Assembly: GCA_965222525.1 (NCBI GenBank)
Contig: OZ244955.1
Span: 930,001-994,000 of the forward strand
Length of the DNA: 64,000 nt
DNA from: CBDCUF01 sp965222525
GTDB lineage: Bacteria > Pseudomonadota > Alphaproteobacteria > Rickettsiales > UBA8987
Direction of reading: 5' to 3'
Part shown: positions 26,283 to 35,714 of the stretch, in pieces
Layout: each line of letters opens with the position of its first letter
Position numbering within the stretch: the stretch's first letter is position 1
Notes under the pieces: model-generated
Databases searched by the model: none
Told to the model about the DNA's origin: nothing
The model's input: only the letters and a program-made list of their open reading frames with translations
Position numbers and translations under genes: made by a program

Positions 26283-27059
26283 ATGGAAAATTCAAATACC
26301 AGGCTGATGATGGTTGTAATGCTGGTTCTGGCCGTAGTGGCCACTGCAGCGGTTACCACGCTTGCCACCCAGAAAAAGTCTGAGGAAGGTGGAGCTGCGC
26401 TTGATGAAGCTGCAGTGGAAGCGATAATCTACAACTATCTCAAGGAAAATCCTGAATCTATCGTCACTGCATTCAATGAAGCACGCGACAAGCGTGAGCA
26501 GGAGGAGATGGCGCGCACCCAAGAAGAAATCGAGAAAAAGATGAGTGAGTTGAATAATGATGCGGGCACGCCTTATGCCGGTGCGGCTAACGGCGATATT
26601 ACCATAGTCGAGTTCTTCGATTATAATTGCGGTTACTGCAAGCGGGTGACTCCTGATTTAATCAAACTGATTGAAGAAGACAAGGGGGTTAAGCTGGCTA
26701 TCAAGGATTTCCCTATCTTAAGTCCGCAATCGATGGAAAATGCCAAGGGAGCGCTGGCTGTTCATAAAATCGATAGCGGCAAGTTCCTTGATTTCCATAT
26801 AGCGATGATGAAAACCACCCCGCGTAATAACCAGCAGCTTTATGCAATGGCGGAAAAACACGGTATTGCACAGGAGGATTTGAAAAAAGCCATGGAAGAT
26901 CCTGCTGTCACCAACCAGATAAGGAAGAATATGGCTCTCGGCCAATCTATCGGTGTCAGGGGCACCCCGTTTTTTGTAGTAAACGGCCAGCCTGTACGCG
27001 GTGCGGTAGACCTTGAACAATTCAAGCAGATTATCAAGTCCATCCGCGAGAATGGCTAG
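26283..27059 (+). CDS. DsbA-family thiol oxidoreductase, membrane-anchored
   Basis: 258 residues from the ATG at 26283, which follows GGGAG. An N-terminal hydrophobic segment (about 6-27) suggests an anchored periplasmic protein. A short helical domain (EEAVEAIIYNYLKENPESIV) as in Com1/ScsC-like proteins precedes the thioredoxin fold with the CGYC active site (FFDYNCGYCKRVTP) and the cis-proline loop GVRGTPFFVVNG. It should oxidise or isomerise disulfides of exported proteins. It converges with the hydrolase gene, overlapping by four bases. Confidence 0.88.
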   Translation: MENSNTRLMMVVMLVLAVVATAAVTTLATQKKSEEGGAALDEAAVEAIIYNYLKENPESIVTAFNEARDKREQEEMARTQEEIEKKMSELNNDAGTPYAGAANGDITIVEFFDYNCGYCKRVTPDLIKLIEEDKGVKLAIKDFPILSPQSMENAKGALAVHKIDSGKFLDFHIAMMKTTPRNNQQLYAMAEKHGIAQEDLKKAMEDPAVTNQIRKNMALGQSIGVRGTPFFVVNGQPVRGAVDLEQFKQIIKSIRENG

Positions 27060-27940
27060 CCCTGTAGCCATTCCACAACTACCCTGATTTGTTTATCATC
27101 GATAAGCATGGGGGCATGGCCGACATTGGGGAACTCGACCAAATCGACATCGTTACGCTCGGCCATACGCTGGGCGGTTTCACGTAGCAGCAAATCAGAT
27201 TCTTCCCCGCGCAGCACAAGCACAGGAGTCCTTATCATATCCCACATCTTCCACATATCGAGGTCGGGGAGCTTGCGTAATTTGCCGCTTTTAGTGCGGA
27301 ATGCATCGCCGATATGCGGGTCGTAATGCGCACGCACCGTACCGTCCTCCTGCCGGATGAAACTGTGCGTAATCATATGCTGCCAGTGGGCTTCATCAGT
27401 AATACCGAAAGTGGAGTGGATCTCCCTGAAATGCTTTTCTGCCGATTCCATATCGGGAAATACCGTGTCTTGTCCGACATAGGAGCCGATACGGGCAATT
27501 GATTCCTTCGGGATAAACGGGCCGATATCATTCAGCACCATCCTGTCTATGATATGCGGACCGCCGGTCTCCAGCATCATCCCGATAAGCCCGCCCATGG
27601 AAGTACCGACCCAGTGTATGTTGTGTAATCCAAGGCTGGTCAGCAGGGTCATCATATTAGCCACATAAAGCGGGTAACCGTACCATTTCGGGTTGGCCAG
27701 CCATTCGCTTCTGCCTCGTCCGGCAATATCGGGACAGATAACATGGAACCCGGCTTCAACCAGCGTGCAGGCGAGGAAATCGAAATCACGGGCATTGCGG
27801 GTCAGCCCATGCACACATATAACTGTCCGCCCGCATCCGGCATCACCCCATTCATAATAATGCAGCTTATGGAACCCGAGATTGCGCCATATCACCCCTT
27901 TGGGATTAGGACATTCCACATGTTTATGAACTGGTTGCAT
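27056..27940 (-). CDS. Alpha/beta hydrolase
   Basis: 294 residues with the alpha/beta-hydrolase core: HGLTRNARDFDFLA (oxyanion region), the nucleophile elbow GTSMGGLIGM with serine, DLDMWKMWDMIRTPVLVLRGEESDLL with the acid, and NVGHAPML with histidine. The substrate is not predictable. Close relatives in alphaproteobacteria are usually annotated only as hydrolases. It lies 52 bases downstream of xth on the same strand. Confidence 0.85.
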   Translation of the reverse strand: MQPVHKHVECPNPKGVIWRNLGFHKLHYYEWGDAGCGRTVICVHGLTRNARDFDFLACTLVEAGFHVICPDIAGRGRSEWLANPKWYGYPLYVANMMTLLTSLGLHNIHWVGTSMGGLIGMMLETGGPHIIDRMVLNDIGPFIPKESIARIGSYVGQDTVFPDMESAEKHFREIHSTFGITDEAHWQHMITHSFIRQEDGTVRAHYDPHIGDAFRTKSGKLRKLPDLDMWKMWDMIRTPVLVLRGEESDLLLRETAQRMAERNDVDLVEFPNVGHAPMLIDDKQIRVVVEWLQG

Positions 27941-27992
27941 ATGGCGGGGATATTATAGTTTATTTTCCTATTAGCAAGCTGATGTTGAGTAC

Positions 27993-28784
27993 CTAGAAAC
28001 TAGCTACCTCAACCACAACAGGAACATGGTCGGAAGGTTTTTCGGCAGAGCGCCAGTCTTTTAATATATAGCCGGAATGGAGGGAGTTTTTGAGTGGCGG
28101 GGTTACCCATATATGGTCAAGTCGGCGGCCACGGTCGGATTTACGCCAGTCACGGCTGCGGTAACTCCACCAGCTATAGAGCTTTTCCTCATGCGGGGTG
28201 AAGTGACGGGTACTGTCCGTCCAGCCAAGCGTGTCACGCAGATTATCCAGTTTTTCCACCTCTACCGGTGTATGGCTAACCACCTTGAGGAGCTGTTTAT
28301 GTGACCATACGTCATTTTCCAGTGGAGCTATATTAAAATCGCCGACTATGATGATTTTATCGGCATTTTTTCTTTGTGTGCAGAAAAATTCGGCCATTTC
28401 ATCAACATATTCCAGCTTATGTCTGAATTTCGGGTTGGTTTTCGGGTCAGGCTCATCACCACCGGCGGGAACGTAGAAATTATGCAGCTTGGTGCCATCC
28501 GGTAATGTGCCGGATATATGGCGCTTGTCATTATTTACCAGATTCAGGTTGTTTATATTTTGCAGCGCAATTTTCGAGATAATTGCCACACCATTATATG
28601 ACTTCTCCCCGCTGAAATATATATGAGGGTATCCGGAGCTTTTCAGCTCTTCCAGTGGAAAGTTGCTATCGGGAGTCTTGGTCTCCTGCAGGCATAATAT
28701 ATCCGGCTGTTCTTCGGCCAGAAACCGCTGCACCAGCCCAGCACGCAGCCTTACCGAATTGATATTCCATGTTGCTATTTTCAT
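27993..28784 (-). CDS. xth: Exodeoxyribonuclease III (AP endonuclease)
   Basis: 263 residues of the exonuclease III/EEP family. ATWNINSVRLR, LCLQETKTPD (metal-binding Glu), SYNGVAIIS, IIVGDFNIAP, RRLDHIWVTP and SDHVPVVVEV are all visible. It incises abasic sites and trims 3' ends in base-excision repair. Followed by the hydrolase gene; preceded by a family B repeat. Confidence 0.95.
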   Translation of the reverse strand: MKIATWNINSVRLRAGLVQRFLAEEQPDILCLQETKTPDSNFPLEELKSSGYPHIYFSGEKSYNGVAIISKIALQNINNLNLVNNDKRHISGTLPDGTKLHNFYVPAGGDEPDPKTNPKFRHKLEYVDEMAEFFCTQRKNADKIIIVGDFNIAPLENDVWSHKQLLKVVSHTPVEVEKLDNLRDTLGWTDSTRHFTPHEEKLYSWWSYRSRDWRKSDRGRRLDHIWVTPPLKNSLHSGYILKDWRSAEKPSDHVPVVVEVASF

Positions 28785-29100
28785 TAGGTTAGGTTTTCAG
28801 AGGTTTCTTACTATAGTGTTTTAACCTGAAGTATTTACGTGCTTCTCACTCCCCCCTTGTGGGGGAGTACAAGAGCCAAGTTCCGTAGGAACGCAGGCGA
28901 TTGGTGGGGGGGGATGAAAGCTGGAAAATAGAAACTGGAAGAGAAGCTAACTCATTCTAGTTTCCAGATTCCAGTTTCTAATTTCCACTCATCACCCCCC
29001 ACGATTCGACTGCGGGCTTACAGCCCTTGTCTCATCTGCTCCTCCTCAAGGGGGGAGCGGTAACAAGCAGGCATTTCAGGTAAAAACACTATAACACGGC
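28785..29100. other. 316-base gap filled by repeat family B copy 2
   Basis: Almost the whole gap between cheR and xth is one repeat element (28812-29093). Nothing else recognised. Confidence 0.8.
28812..29093. repeat. Palindromic repeat family B, copy 2 (long form)
   Basis: 282 bp. The ends read TATAGTGTTTTAACCTGAAG and, inverted, CATTTCAGGTAAAAACACTATA. Inside come the CTCCCCCCTTGTGGGGGAG hairpin and CCCCCCACGATTCGACTGCG arms. At the centre (about 28916-28990) is a separate inverted word pair, GGAAAATAGAAACTGGAA facing CCAGTTTCTAATTTCC. The structure looks nested: one palindrome carried in the loop of another. Confidence 0.85.
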
Positions 29101-29925
29101 CTAGGCTAGGCAATACACACCCTTAATATCCTGGAAGGCCTTGAATTTATCGGTGAGGCCGGTGACGGTCTCGGCGCTGCCCAACTGCAGGGTCGCATGC
29201 GGTTTCATGGTTCTGGCGATTTTCTCCAGTATTTGCGTCTTGACGTCGGGTTCAAAGTAAATCAGTACATTACGGCAGAAAACTATATCAAACTTGCCCA
29301 GACCGTCATAATGGTCAAGCAGGTTAAGATACTGGAATTTCACCACTTTCCTTACTTCATCATTCAATGTCCATCTTTCATCACCATCCTTGCCCTGGGT
29401 GAAATATTTCATCAGCAGCATAATCGGCAATCCGCGCTGTACCTCAAACTGCGAATATATACCGTTTTCGGCTTTCTTGAGGATTGTACGGTCAATATCG
29501 GTACCGACAATTTCAATATTCTTGCCGCCAAGCTTTGCCTTATGCTCCAGCGCCGTCATCGCCAGTGAATAGGACTCCTGTCCCGAAGAGGCCGCACCGC
29601 ACCATATCCTGATAGTACCCTCCTTACTGCTAGACACCACATGCGGCAGAATAACGTCACGGAAATTATCGAACGGCTTGAGGTCACGAAAGAATGAGGT
29701 CTCGTTGGTAGTCATCGCCTCGATAATTTCGGTCACCAGAGCTTCATCCGCGCCGATACGCAATTTACCGACCAGAGCAGAAATATCCTTCATCCCGTGC
29801 CGCCGCACTATAGGCAACAGGCGGGAGTCAAGCAGATACGCCTTGTCCTCGGACAGACTTATCCCGGACTTCTCCAGGATAAAACCGCATAAATATTTAA
29901 AATCATCAGGATTTATCGTGCTCAT
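29101..29925 (-). CDS. cheR: Chemotaxis protein methyltransferase CheR
   Basis: 274 residues from the ATG at 29925 (Shine-Dalgarno AGGA). The N-terminal helical domain is followed by TTNETSFFRD, a SAM-binding IRIWCGAASSGQESYSLAM, and DIVFCRNVLIYF. It adds methyl groups to receptor glutamates in the cytosol. Last gene of the che cluster. A family A repeat separates it from cheB, so it may still be read through. Confidence 0.94.
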   Translation of the reverse strand: MSTINPDDFKYLCGFILEKSGISLSEDKAYLLDSRLLPIVRRHGMKDISALVGKLRIGADEALVTEIIEAMTTNETSFFRDLKPFDNFRDVILPHVVSSSKEGTIRIWCGAASSGQESYSLAMTALEHKAKLGGKNIEIVGTDIDRTILKKAENGIYSQFEVQRGLPIMLLMKYFTQGKDGDERWTLNDEVRKVVKFQYLNLLDHYDGLGKFDIVFCRNVLIYFEPDVKTQILEKIARTMKPHATLQLGSAETVTGLTDKFKAFQDIKGVYCLA

Positions 29926-29957
29926 TTTTTTCCTACAAAATCTGTATGTGCGGACTA

Positions 29958-30116
29958 CTGTCACCCCGGATGGCATGTTTTCTCCGAAACTTGTTTCGGT
30001 TAGAAAACACCATTCTCGGGGTTATAAGCAAAAGCGTACTTATATAATAACCCCGGGAACGCTATTTTCTATACGAAATCAATAGATTTCGAGAAAATAT
30101 GCGTCCGGGGTGACAG
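29958..30116. repeat. Palindromic repeat family A, copy 4
   Basis: CTGTCACCCCGGA / TCCGGGGTGACAG ends. The left tip is CCGAAAC..GTTTCGG and the right tip CGAAATC..GATTTCG. It lies inside the chemotaxis cluster between cheB and cheR. Confidence 0.9.
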
Positions 30117-30138
30117 TTCTGGCTACTACAATTTTTCA

Positions 30139-31236
30139 TCATAAAATCTGTCCCTGCGCCAGCTCTATTATAATTTCATGTAATTTGTCTATCGGCTCAA
30201 CCCCCATACACAGACCGTCAAGCGCTACCGCTCCCGGCATACCCCATACCACACTGGAAGCCTCATCCTGGGCTAGGACAGTACCACCATCCTCGGTAAT
30301 TTTCCTGCACCCCTCCAGCCCGTCAGCACCCATGCCGGTTAGTATCACAGCCATAATACTATGCCCGTATACCTGAGTCAGGCTACGCAGCATAGGATCT
30401 ACCGCCGGTCGGCAGAAATTCTCCGGAGCCTCCTGGTTAAGCGCAACAGTGCAATTACCCGCCGCTCCTTCCAAAGTCATGTGGTAATCGCCGGGTGCAA
30501 GATATATACGCCCCGGTACCACTGTTTCTCCATCCTGCGCCTCGGCACATCTTAACCCCGAAGCTTCCTCTATCTGCTTTGCCAGCATCGTGGTAAATTT
30601 GGGTGGCATATGCTGGGTTATCAATATCGGAACCTTTATATTTTTACCGGCAAGTGCAGTAAATAATTGTACCAGTGCCTGTGGCCCTCCGGTCGAACTG
30701 CCTATGGCCAGAATCTTCGGCACATAGGCTATGGATTTCTTGCGCAGGGTAAACTGGTGCTCCGGCTTGCCCACAGGCTGTCCGGGAACTACCTCCCTGC
30801 CTTTTACAGTATTACCGAGAGTTCTGACTTTCTCCAGAAGCTCCCGCTGGAAGCTCTCCCTGTCCTCCCTTGTAAGCGGCTTTACAAGATAGTCCGCCGC
30901 ACCAAAAGCAAGTGCTTTCAGTGTTACTTCTACCTTCTCGCTGGTAAGTGATGATACCATGATTACTTTCGCATCAGGACGCAGCTTCTGTATCTCAGGC
31001 AATGCCTCAAGCCCGTCCATATTAGGCATCTCAACATCAAGGGTTACCACATCAACATCAATCCTGTTATCCCCGTCACGTTTCAGTGTGTCTATAGCTA
31101 TTTTACCGTCACCGGCCGCTGCCGTTACCTCCATATCGGAATCAGCACCAAGTATGGCTGCAATCGTTCCCCGCATTATAGAGGAATCATCAACAACCAT
31201 AACCTTTATCGGGTACTCGCTATTGCTGTTACTCAC
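30139..31236 (-). CDS. cheB: Chemotaxis response regulator methylesterase CheB
   Basis: 365 residues. The receiver domain (1-125) has VVDDSSIMR, phospho-acceptor Asp in TLDVEMPNMDG, and VKPLTRED. The C-terminal methylesterase has the catalytic serine in IGSSTGGPQAL, the histidine in ITQHMPPKFT, and the aspartate in ILTGMGADG. It demethylates or deamidates receptor glutamates when phosphorylated by CheA. Confidence 0.96.
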   Translation of the reverse strand: MSNSNSEYPIKVMVVDDSSIMRGTIAAILGADSDMEVTAAAGDGKIAIDTLKRDGDNRIDVDVVTLDVEMPNMDGLEALPEIQKLRPDAKVIMVSSLTSEKVEVTLKALAFGAADYLVKPLTREDRESFQRELLEKVRTLGNTVKGREVVPGQPVGKPEHQFTLRKKSIAYVPKILAIGSSTGGPQALVQLFTALAGKNIKVPILITQHMPPKFTTMLAKQIEEASGLRCAEAQDGETVVPGRIYLAPGDYHMTLEGAAGNCTVALNQEAPENFCRPAVDPMLRSLTQVYGHSIMAVILTGMGADGLEGCRKITEDGGTVLAQDEASSVVWGMPGAVALDGLCMGVEPIDKLHEIIIELAQGQIL

Positions 31237-31271
31237 AGGCTTTCCTCACGGTGTTAGGGTGGCGAAACAGA

Positions 31272-31637
31272 CTAGATAAGACCGAGCTGTGTCAGTTTCC
31301 CCTTGATAATCTCCTCATCAAACGGCTTCATCACATATTCATTGGCACCTGCACCGATAGCCTGCTGAATCTTGGACATATCATTCTCGGTAGTGCAGAA
31401 AATCACCTTGGAGTCGTTATATTCCTTAAACTGGCGGAAAGCCTCCAGGAATTCAAGCCCGTTCATGACCGGCATATTCCAGTCCAGCAACACCACTTCC
31501 GGTGTTTTTTCCTTGGAACGGTCCAGTGCCTTCTGACCATCTTCGGCCTCTACCACCTCAAAACCAAGATCCTCCATAATCTTGCGACATACTGTCCTGA
31601 CCACTTTCGAATCATCAACTACAAGAGCCACTCTCAT
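31272..31637 (-). CDS. cheY: Chemotaxis response regulator CheY
   Basis: 121-residue single receiver domain: VVDDSKVVR, phospho-acceptor Asp in LLDWNMPVMNG, Thr in FCTTEND and Lys in VMKPF. It should carry the CheA signal to the flagellar switch, although no flagellar gene is present in this window. Sits 35 bases before cheB. Confidence 0.93.
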   Translation of the reverse strand: MRVALVVDDSKVVRTVCRKIMEDLGFEVVEAEDGQKALDRSKEKTPEVVLLDWNMPVMNGLEFLEAFRQFKEYNDSKVIFCTTENDMSKIQQAIGAGANEYVMKPFDEEIIKGKLTQLGLI

Positions 31638-31732
31638 TTTTTGCTTTCCCCGTTAAATTGAAATATGATTAACTTTCCGGATAAACCGACGGTTGTCTAC
31701 AACCTATACATGAAGTAATTTAAAATTTCAGC

Positions 31733-32203
31733 CTAAAATTTCAATAAACTTTCGATATCCAGAACAACCAGCAAACGTTTTTCAAGACGATACACCCCGA
31801 GTGACACATTCTGCCAGTTTTCCGGCAGATTAGCCGGATTCTGCTCAAAATCATCCATAGCAAGACTTAGCACCTCTCCTACCGAATCCACGACAAAACT
31901 ATATTGCTCATCCTTGTGGTCGGCGACCACATGCATACAGCCCGTACCTTCCTCCAGCGGAGGCAGGGACATCCTGCGGCGCATATCAACGACGGTGACA
32001 ATACGTCCGCGCAGATTTATCGAACCGACAATTTCCTTCTGCGCCAGCGGGATAGAGGTTACCGGCAGCGGGCGTAATATATCCTGCACGGTCAACACCG
32101 GAATACCGAATAACTGCCCGTCCACTTCCATGGTGACAAACTGCTTGGTAGAGCTGCTTTCCGCAATCTCTCCACCTCTATCTACCGCAACCAGGTTACT
32201 CAT
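31733..32203 (-). CDS. cheW: Chemotaxis coupling protein CheW
   Basis: 156-residue CheW domain (FVTMEVDGQLFGIPVLTVQDILRP; GSINLRGRIVTVVDMRRRMSLPP; VDSVGEVLSL). It links CheA to receptors. Located between cheA and cheY, with a family B repeat between it and cheA. Confidence 0.94.
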   Translation of the reverse strand: MSNLVAVDRGGEIAESSSTKQFVTMEVDGQLFGIPVLTVQDILRPLPVTSIPLAQKEIVGSINLRGRIVTVVDMRRRMSLPPLEEGTGCMHVVADHKDEQYSFVVDSVGEVLSLAMDDFEQNPANLPENWQNVSLGVYRLEKRLLVVLDIESLLKF

Positions 32204-32238
32204 ATTGTTCTCCGTGTTATGCAGTCGCTCTTAGACTA

Positions 32239-32402
32239 CGTGCCTACCGCTCCCCCCTGAGGGGGAGCGGATGAGAGCGAAGCTCGAATCGTGGGTGGTA
32301 ATGAGTGGGTGGTAATACCCCACATAAGCCCAACACCCCCACGCATCGACTGCGCCCCTTCGGGGCTTGTCTCTGCTACTCCCCCCTTTAAGGGGGAGTG
32401 GT
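32239..32402. repeat. Palindromic repeat family B, copy 3
   Basis: CTCCCCCCTGAGGGGGAGCGG faces CTCCCCCCTTTAAGGGGGAG. The arms are GCGAAGCTCGAATCGTGGG and CCCACGCATCGACTGCGCCC. Fills the cheA-cheW gap of 212 bases. Two of the repeat insertions in the window (this and A copy 4) fall within the che operon. Confidence 0.85.
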
Positions 32403-32415
32403 ATCTAACATCAGC

Positions 32416-35400
32416 TTATGCCGCTTCTTTCGACCTGGAAGGCAATATTTCCGGAATTACCGAAACCAGCCTGTCCCTGTCGGCCTTGGATACAAAACCG
32501 GCAAAGCCCAGCGATTTTGCGTCACCGCCCAGATCCGCCTCATTATGCGAGGTAAGCGCAATAAACGGGATATCCGCAAAGCGCTCATCCTTTTTGCAAT
32601 GTTGCATAAACTCTATACCGTTCATATCCGGCATATCTATATCGGTAACCACCAGGTCAAAATCATTTGGCCTGTCACCCAGTATTTCCAGCGCATGTTT
32701 GGCATGCTCGGCGGTGGTTACGTCATATTCGGCAATTACCAGCACCGGCTTCATAAATTTACGGAAGAACGGGCTGTCATCGACCAGCAATATTTTGGCT
32801 TTTTTATCGCTTTGTTCCTCAGCACCCAGCACCTTGGCATCACCACCACCCAGCCATTCCTTATAGGCTTTCGAGAAGAAATGACTCACATCTATCAGGT
32901 CGTGGGTAATATTTTCTATAACCAGGCTGCCCATAACTCCTTCCTGACTGGATTCCGACTTGATATCCATCTCATGATTGACGATATCGACGATTTCCTC
33001 AACCAGCAGTCCCATTGTACGGTTCTCATCGGTGAACACCACCACCTCATGCTTGCCGGAATCGGGGATTTCCACGGAATTCTCTATAGCGACTATACGC
33101 ATCAGCCCGCCCCTGTACTGGATTACCGGCTGATTACCCGACCATTCAATAGCACCGGCATCAATTTCCTCAAGGCGTGATACCAGCTCCAGCGGTATGG
33201 CGCGGGGTGCCGTACCCCATGCCCTGAATGTAAGAAAGCTGACCTTGCTTTCGCCGGAAAGTGTCTGTTCTTCCTCGCCACCGTCTGCATCCTCGCGGAT
33301 ATTGGTAACACCTGCGGTTTTAATGATTCCGTTGGGGTCAAGGATCATGATTACACTGCCATCACCGAGGATAGTACAGCCGGAATATACCTCCAGCCCT
33401 TTTAATATCGGCGATACCGGCTTGACCACAATTTCCTCGGTATGGAATACCTTGTCTACCAATATGCCAAAGCTTTGTGACCCTACCTCGCAAACCACCA
33501 CGAACTGTTCAATTGCTGAATCTTCTTCATTTGCAGCACTATCATCACTTGCAAGTGCATTTTCTTCCTGAATATTCTCGCCACCTGCCTCACCTGAGGA
33601 AGCCTCTGCCTTCCCGTCATTATTATCATTAACCGCCTGCTTTTTCTCACGGACAAACTCCAGCGTGTCCGAGAGCGATACCAGTGGAAGCAACCGGCCG
33701 CGCAAGCGTAATACCGGTGCGCCGTTGATATCCTCAATCGTATGCCCTTCTTCGCCACCATCACCGCCGGCGGAAATAGCAGCCTGCAGGTTACTGTCGG
33801 CACGGACAATCTCCGACACCCGAATCTGCGGTATGGCAAAGCGTTCATCACAGCTTTCAACAATCAGTACCGGCATAATCGCCAGTGTCAGAGGCAGGGT
33901 GATAACAAACTCCGAGCCCTTGAACTCGGTAGAATCCAGCGCGACACTACCGCCGATTTTCTCGATATTGCTGACCACCACATCCATTCCGACACCGCGG
34001 CCGGAAACCGCCGTGACTGCCTCGGCAGTAGAAAAACCGGGCTTGTAGATAAACTGGTATATCTGGCGGTTGCTCATGGTCTCAAGCTCGGCCTCGGTGG
34101 CCACACCATTGGCTATCGCCTTGGCCTTGATTTTATCGACATTAAGTCCGCGACCATCATCTGCAATCTTGATTATAATATGCCCGCCCTCGTGATATGC
34201 ACTGAGTGTTACTGTGCCAGTCTCACCCTTGCCGGAAGCAACCCTGTCAGCGGGGTTCTCCACACCATGATCGGCAGCATTACGCACCATATGGGTAAGC
34301 GGATCCTTGATTGCCTCTAGCATTTGCCGGTCAAGCTCGGTCTCCGCACCGACCATCTTGAGCTCTATCTTCTTGCCAAGTTCCATTGCAAGGTCACGGA
34401 TAACCCGTGGGAATTTTGCCCAGGCATTACCGATAGGCTGCATCCGGGTCTGCATTACCCCTTCCTGCAATTCGGTAGTAATCAGGTTCAGGCGCTGTAA
34501 TGGTGTGTTAAGCTCGCTGTCACCGTCACTGCCGCTACTGCGTGCCAGTTGTAAAAGCTGGTTACGGGTCAGCACCAGCTCACCCACCATCTGCATCAGG
34601 TTTTCCAGTACATCCAAACCCACCCGTATACTCTGGGCAGCACTAGGCTTTTTCTTCTCACCGGCATCGGCAGATTGCTTCAGCCCCTCGGATACCGCAC
34701 TCTTCTTGGCCTCTTCCGATATATCAGCCTTGGGAGCGGAAGCACTCTCGGCAGGAGTGTTTGACATCGCCACCACCTCACCTTCTTCGGCAGCCTCTGC
34801 TGCAGCTTCGCCGTCACCGGCATATGGTGCGGGGATCGGCTCAAAATCTATCTCCTCATCCAGGTCAGGCGTTTTAACCTCCGCTTCAGCCCCCTTACCG
34901 GCATCTGTAGCAGCCTCCTCATCTCCACCGGACTCACCCTCCGCATATGGCGCGGGCACAGGGTCAAAGTCAATTTCCCCGTCCAGGTCGGGGGTTTTCG
35001 GTTGTTCTGCCTCTTCCGTTGCAGGGGCAGGTTCTTCACTCGCAACCTCGGGCGCAGTAGCCTCGCCACCTCCACCTTCCTGCCCGGGTACAACACCGGT
35101 TTCGGCACATTTATCCAGCCTTGCAGTTAATTCCTCATCACTACCTTCCGGCTCCACTTCATTCTCTTCCAGATAGGCAATAAGTTCCTTGATTTTATCA
35201 ATAGCCTCAAGCACCAGCGATATAACCGGCGGGGTGACGGAAATTGCACCGTCACGGATTTTATCCATAATATTTTCGGCAGAATGTGCTACCGTCTCCA
35301 GACGTGACAGCCCCAGAAAACCGCATGTGCCCTTGATAGTATGCATCACACGGAAGATATTATTGATTACTTCACTGTTATTCGGATCCTGCTCCAGCTT

Positions 35401-35472
35401 AATCAGATCCTGATCAAGGGCATCAAGACTTTCGGTAGTCTCTTCCAGAAATTCCGCGGTTAAATCATCCAT
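32416..35472 (-). CDS. cheA: Hybrid chemotaxis histidine kinase CheA with C-terminal receiver
   Basis: 1018 residues from the ATG at 35472 (GGAG upstream). Order: Hpt domain with phospho-His44 (FRVMHTIKGTCGFLGL); a long acidic linker holding two copies of a TPDLDxEIDFxPxPAPYA repeat; dimerisation helices (SIRVGLDVLENLMQMVGELV); the ATPase with NAADHGVENPADR and GRGVGMDVV; a CheW-like domain split by an acidic insert; a second CheW-like domain; and a receiver (ILLVDDSPFFRKFM, VTDIDMPDMNG, ALTSHNE). A receiver on CheA is usual in gliding or twitching and phosphate-sink systems. It heads the cluster cheA-W-Y-B-R. Confidence 0.94.
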   Translation of the reverse strand: MDDLTAEFLEETTESLDALDQDLIKLEQDPNNSEVINNIFRVMHTIKGTCGFLGLSRLETVAHSAENIMDKIRDGAISVTPPVISLVLEAIDKIKELIAYLEENEVEPEGSDEELTARLDKCAETGVVPGQEGGGGEATAPEVASEEPAPATEEAEQPKTPDLDGEIDFDPVPAPYAEGESGGDEEAATDAGKGAEAEVKTPDLDEEIDFEPIPAPYAGDGEAAAEAAEEGEVVAMSNTPAESASAPKADISEEAKKSAVSEGLKQSADAGEKKKPSAAQSIRVGLDVLENLMQMVGELVLTRNQLLQLARSSGSDGDSELNTPLQRLNLITTELQEGVMQTRMQPIGNAWAKFPRVIRDLAMELGKKIELKMVGAETELDRQMLEAIKDPLTHMVRNAADHGVENPADRVASGKGETGTVTLSAYHEGGHIIIKIADDGRGLNVDKIKAKAIANGVATEAELETMSNRQIYQFIYKPGFSTAEAVTAVSGRGVGMDVVVSNIEKIGGSVALDSTEFKGSEFVITLPLTLAIMPVLIVESCDERFAIPQIRVSEIVRADSNLQAAISAGGDGGEEGHTIEDINGAPVLRLRGRLLPLVSLSDTLEFVREKKQAVNDNNDGKAEASSGEAGGENIQEENALASDDSAANEEDSAIEQFVVVCEVGSQSFGILVDKVFHTEEIVVKPVSPILKGLEVYSGCTILGDGSVIMILDPNGIIKTAGVTNIREDADGGEEEQTLSGESKVSFLTFRAWGTAPRAIPLELVSRLEEIDAGAIEWSGNQPVIQYRGGLMRIVAIENSVEIPDSGKHEVVVFTDENRTMGLLVEEIVDIVNHEMDIKSESSQEGVMGSLVIENITHDLIDVSHFFSKAYKEWLGGGDAKVLGAEEQSDKKAKILLVDDSPFFRKFMKPVLVIAEYDVTTAEHAKHALEILGDRPNDFDLVVTDIDMPDMNGIEFMQHCKKDERFADIPFIALTSHNEADLGGDAKSLGFAGFVSKADRDRLVSVIPEILPSRSKEAA

Positions 35473-35714
35473 ATACGTACTCCATATTCTCAGGCAGTCT
35501 TCAATACCGGGCCACTTACCCGAGTAGCTATAATACCCCACAGAATTTCATTCAAGATGTTTATCAAAACAGTTTTCTATTTTTTTACAACATAGTGTGC
35601 TGTTTGCCACAATTCTTAGTTGACGAAATTTTTAAGATCTGTTTTTCTACAAAATAACTGCTATAAACAGCTTGTAAAGATTGAGTGGCACTAGTTAAGT
35701 ATAACAATGAAATA

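Noticed and set aside
34307..35176. Ser/Ala-rich 289-residue plus-strand frame
   Set aside because: Antisense shadow of the cheA linker; no ribosome site or domain.
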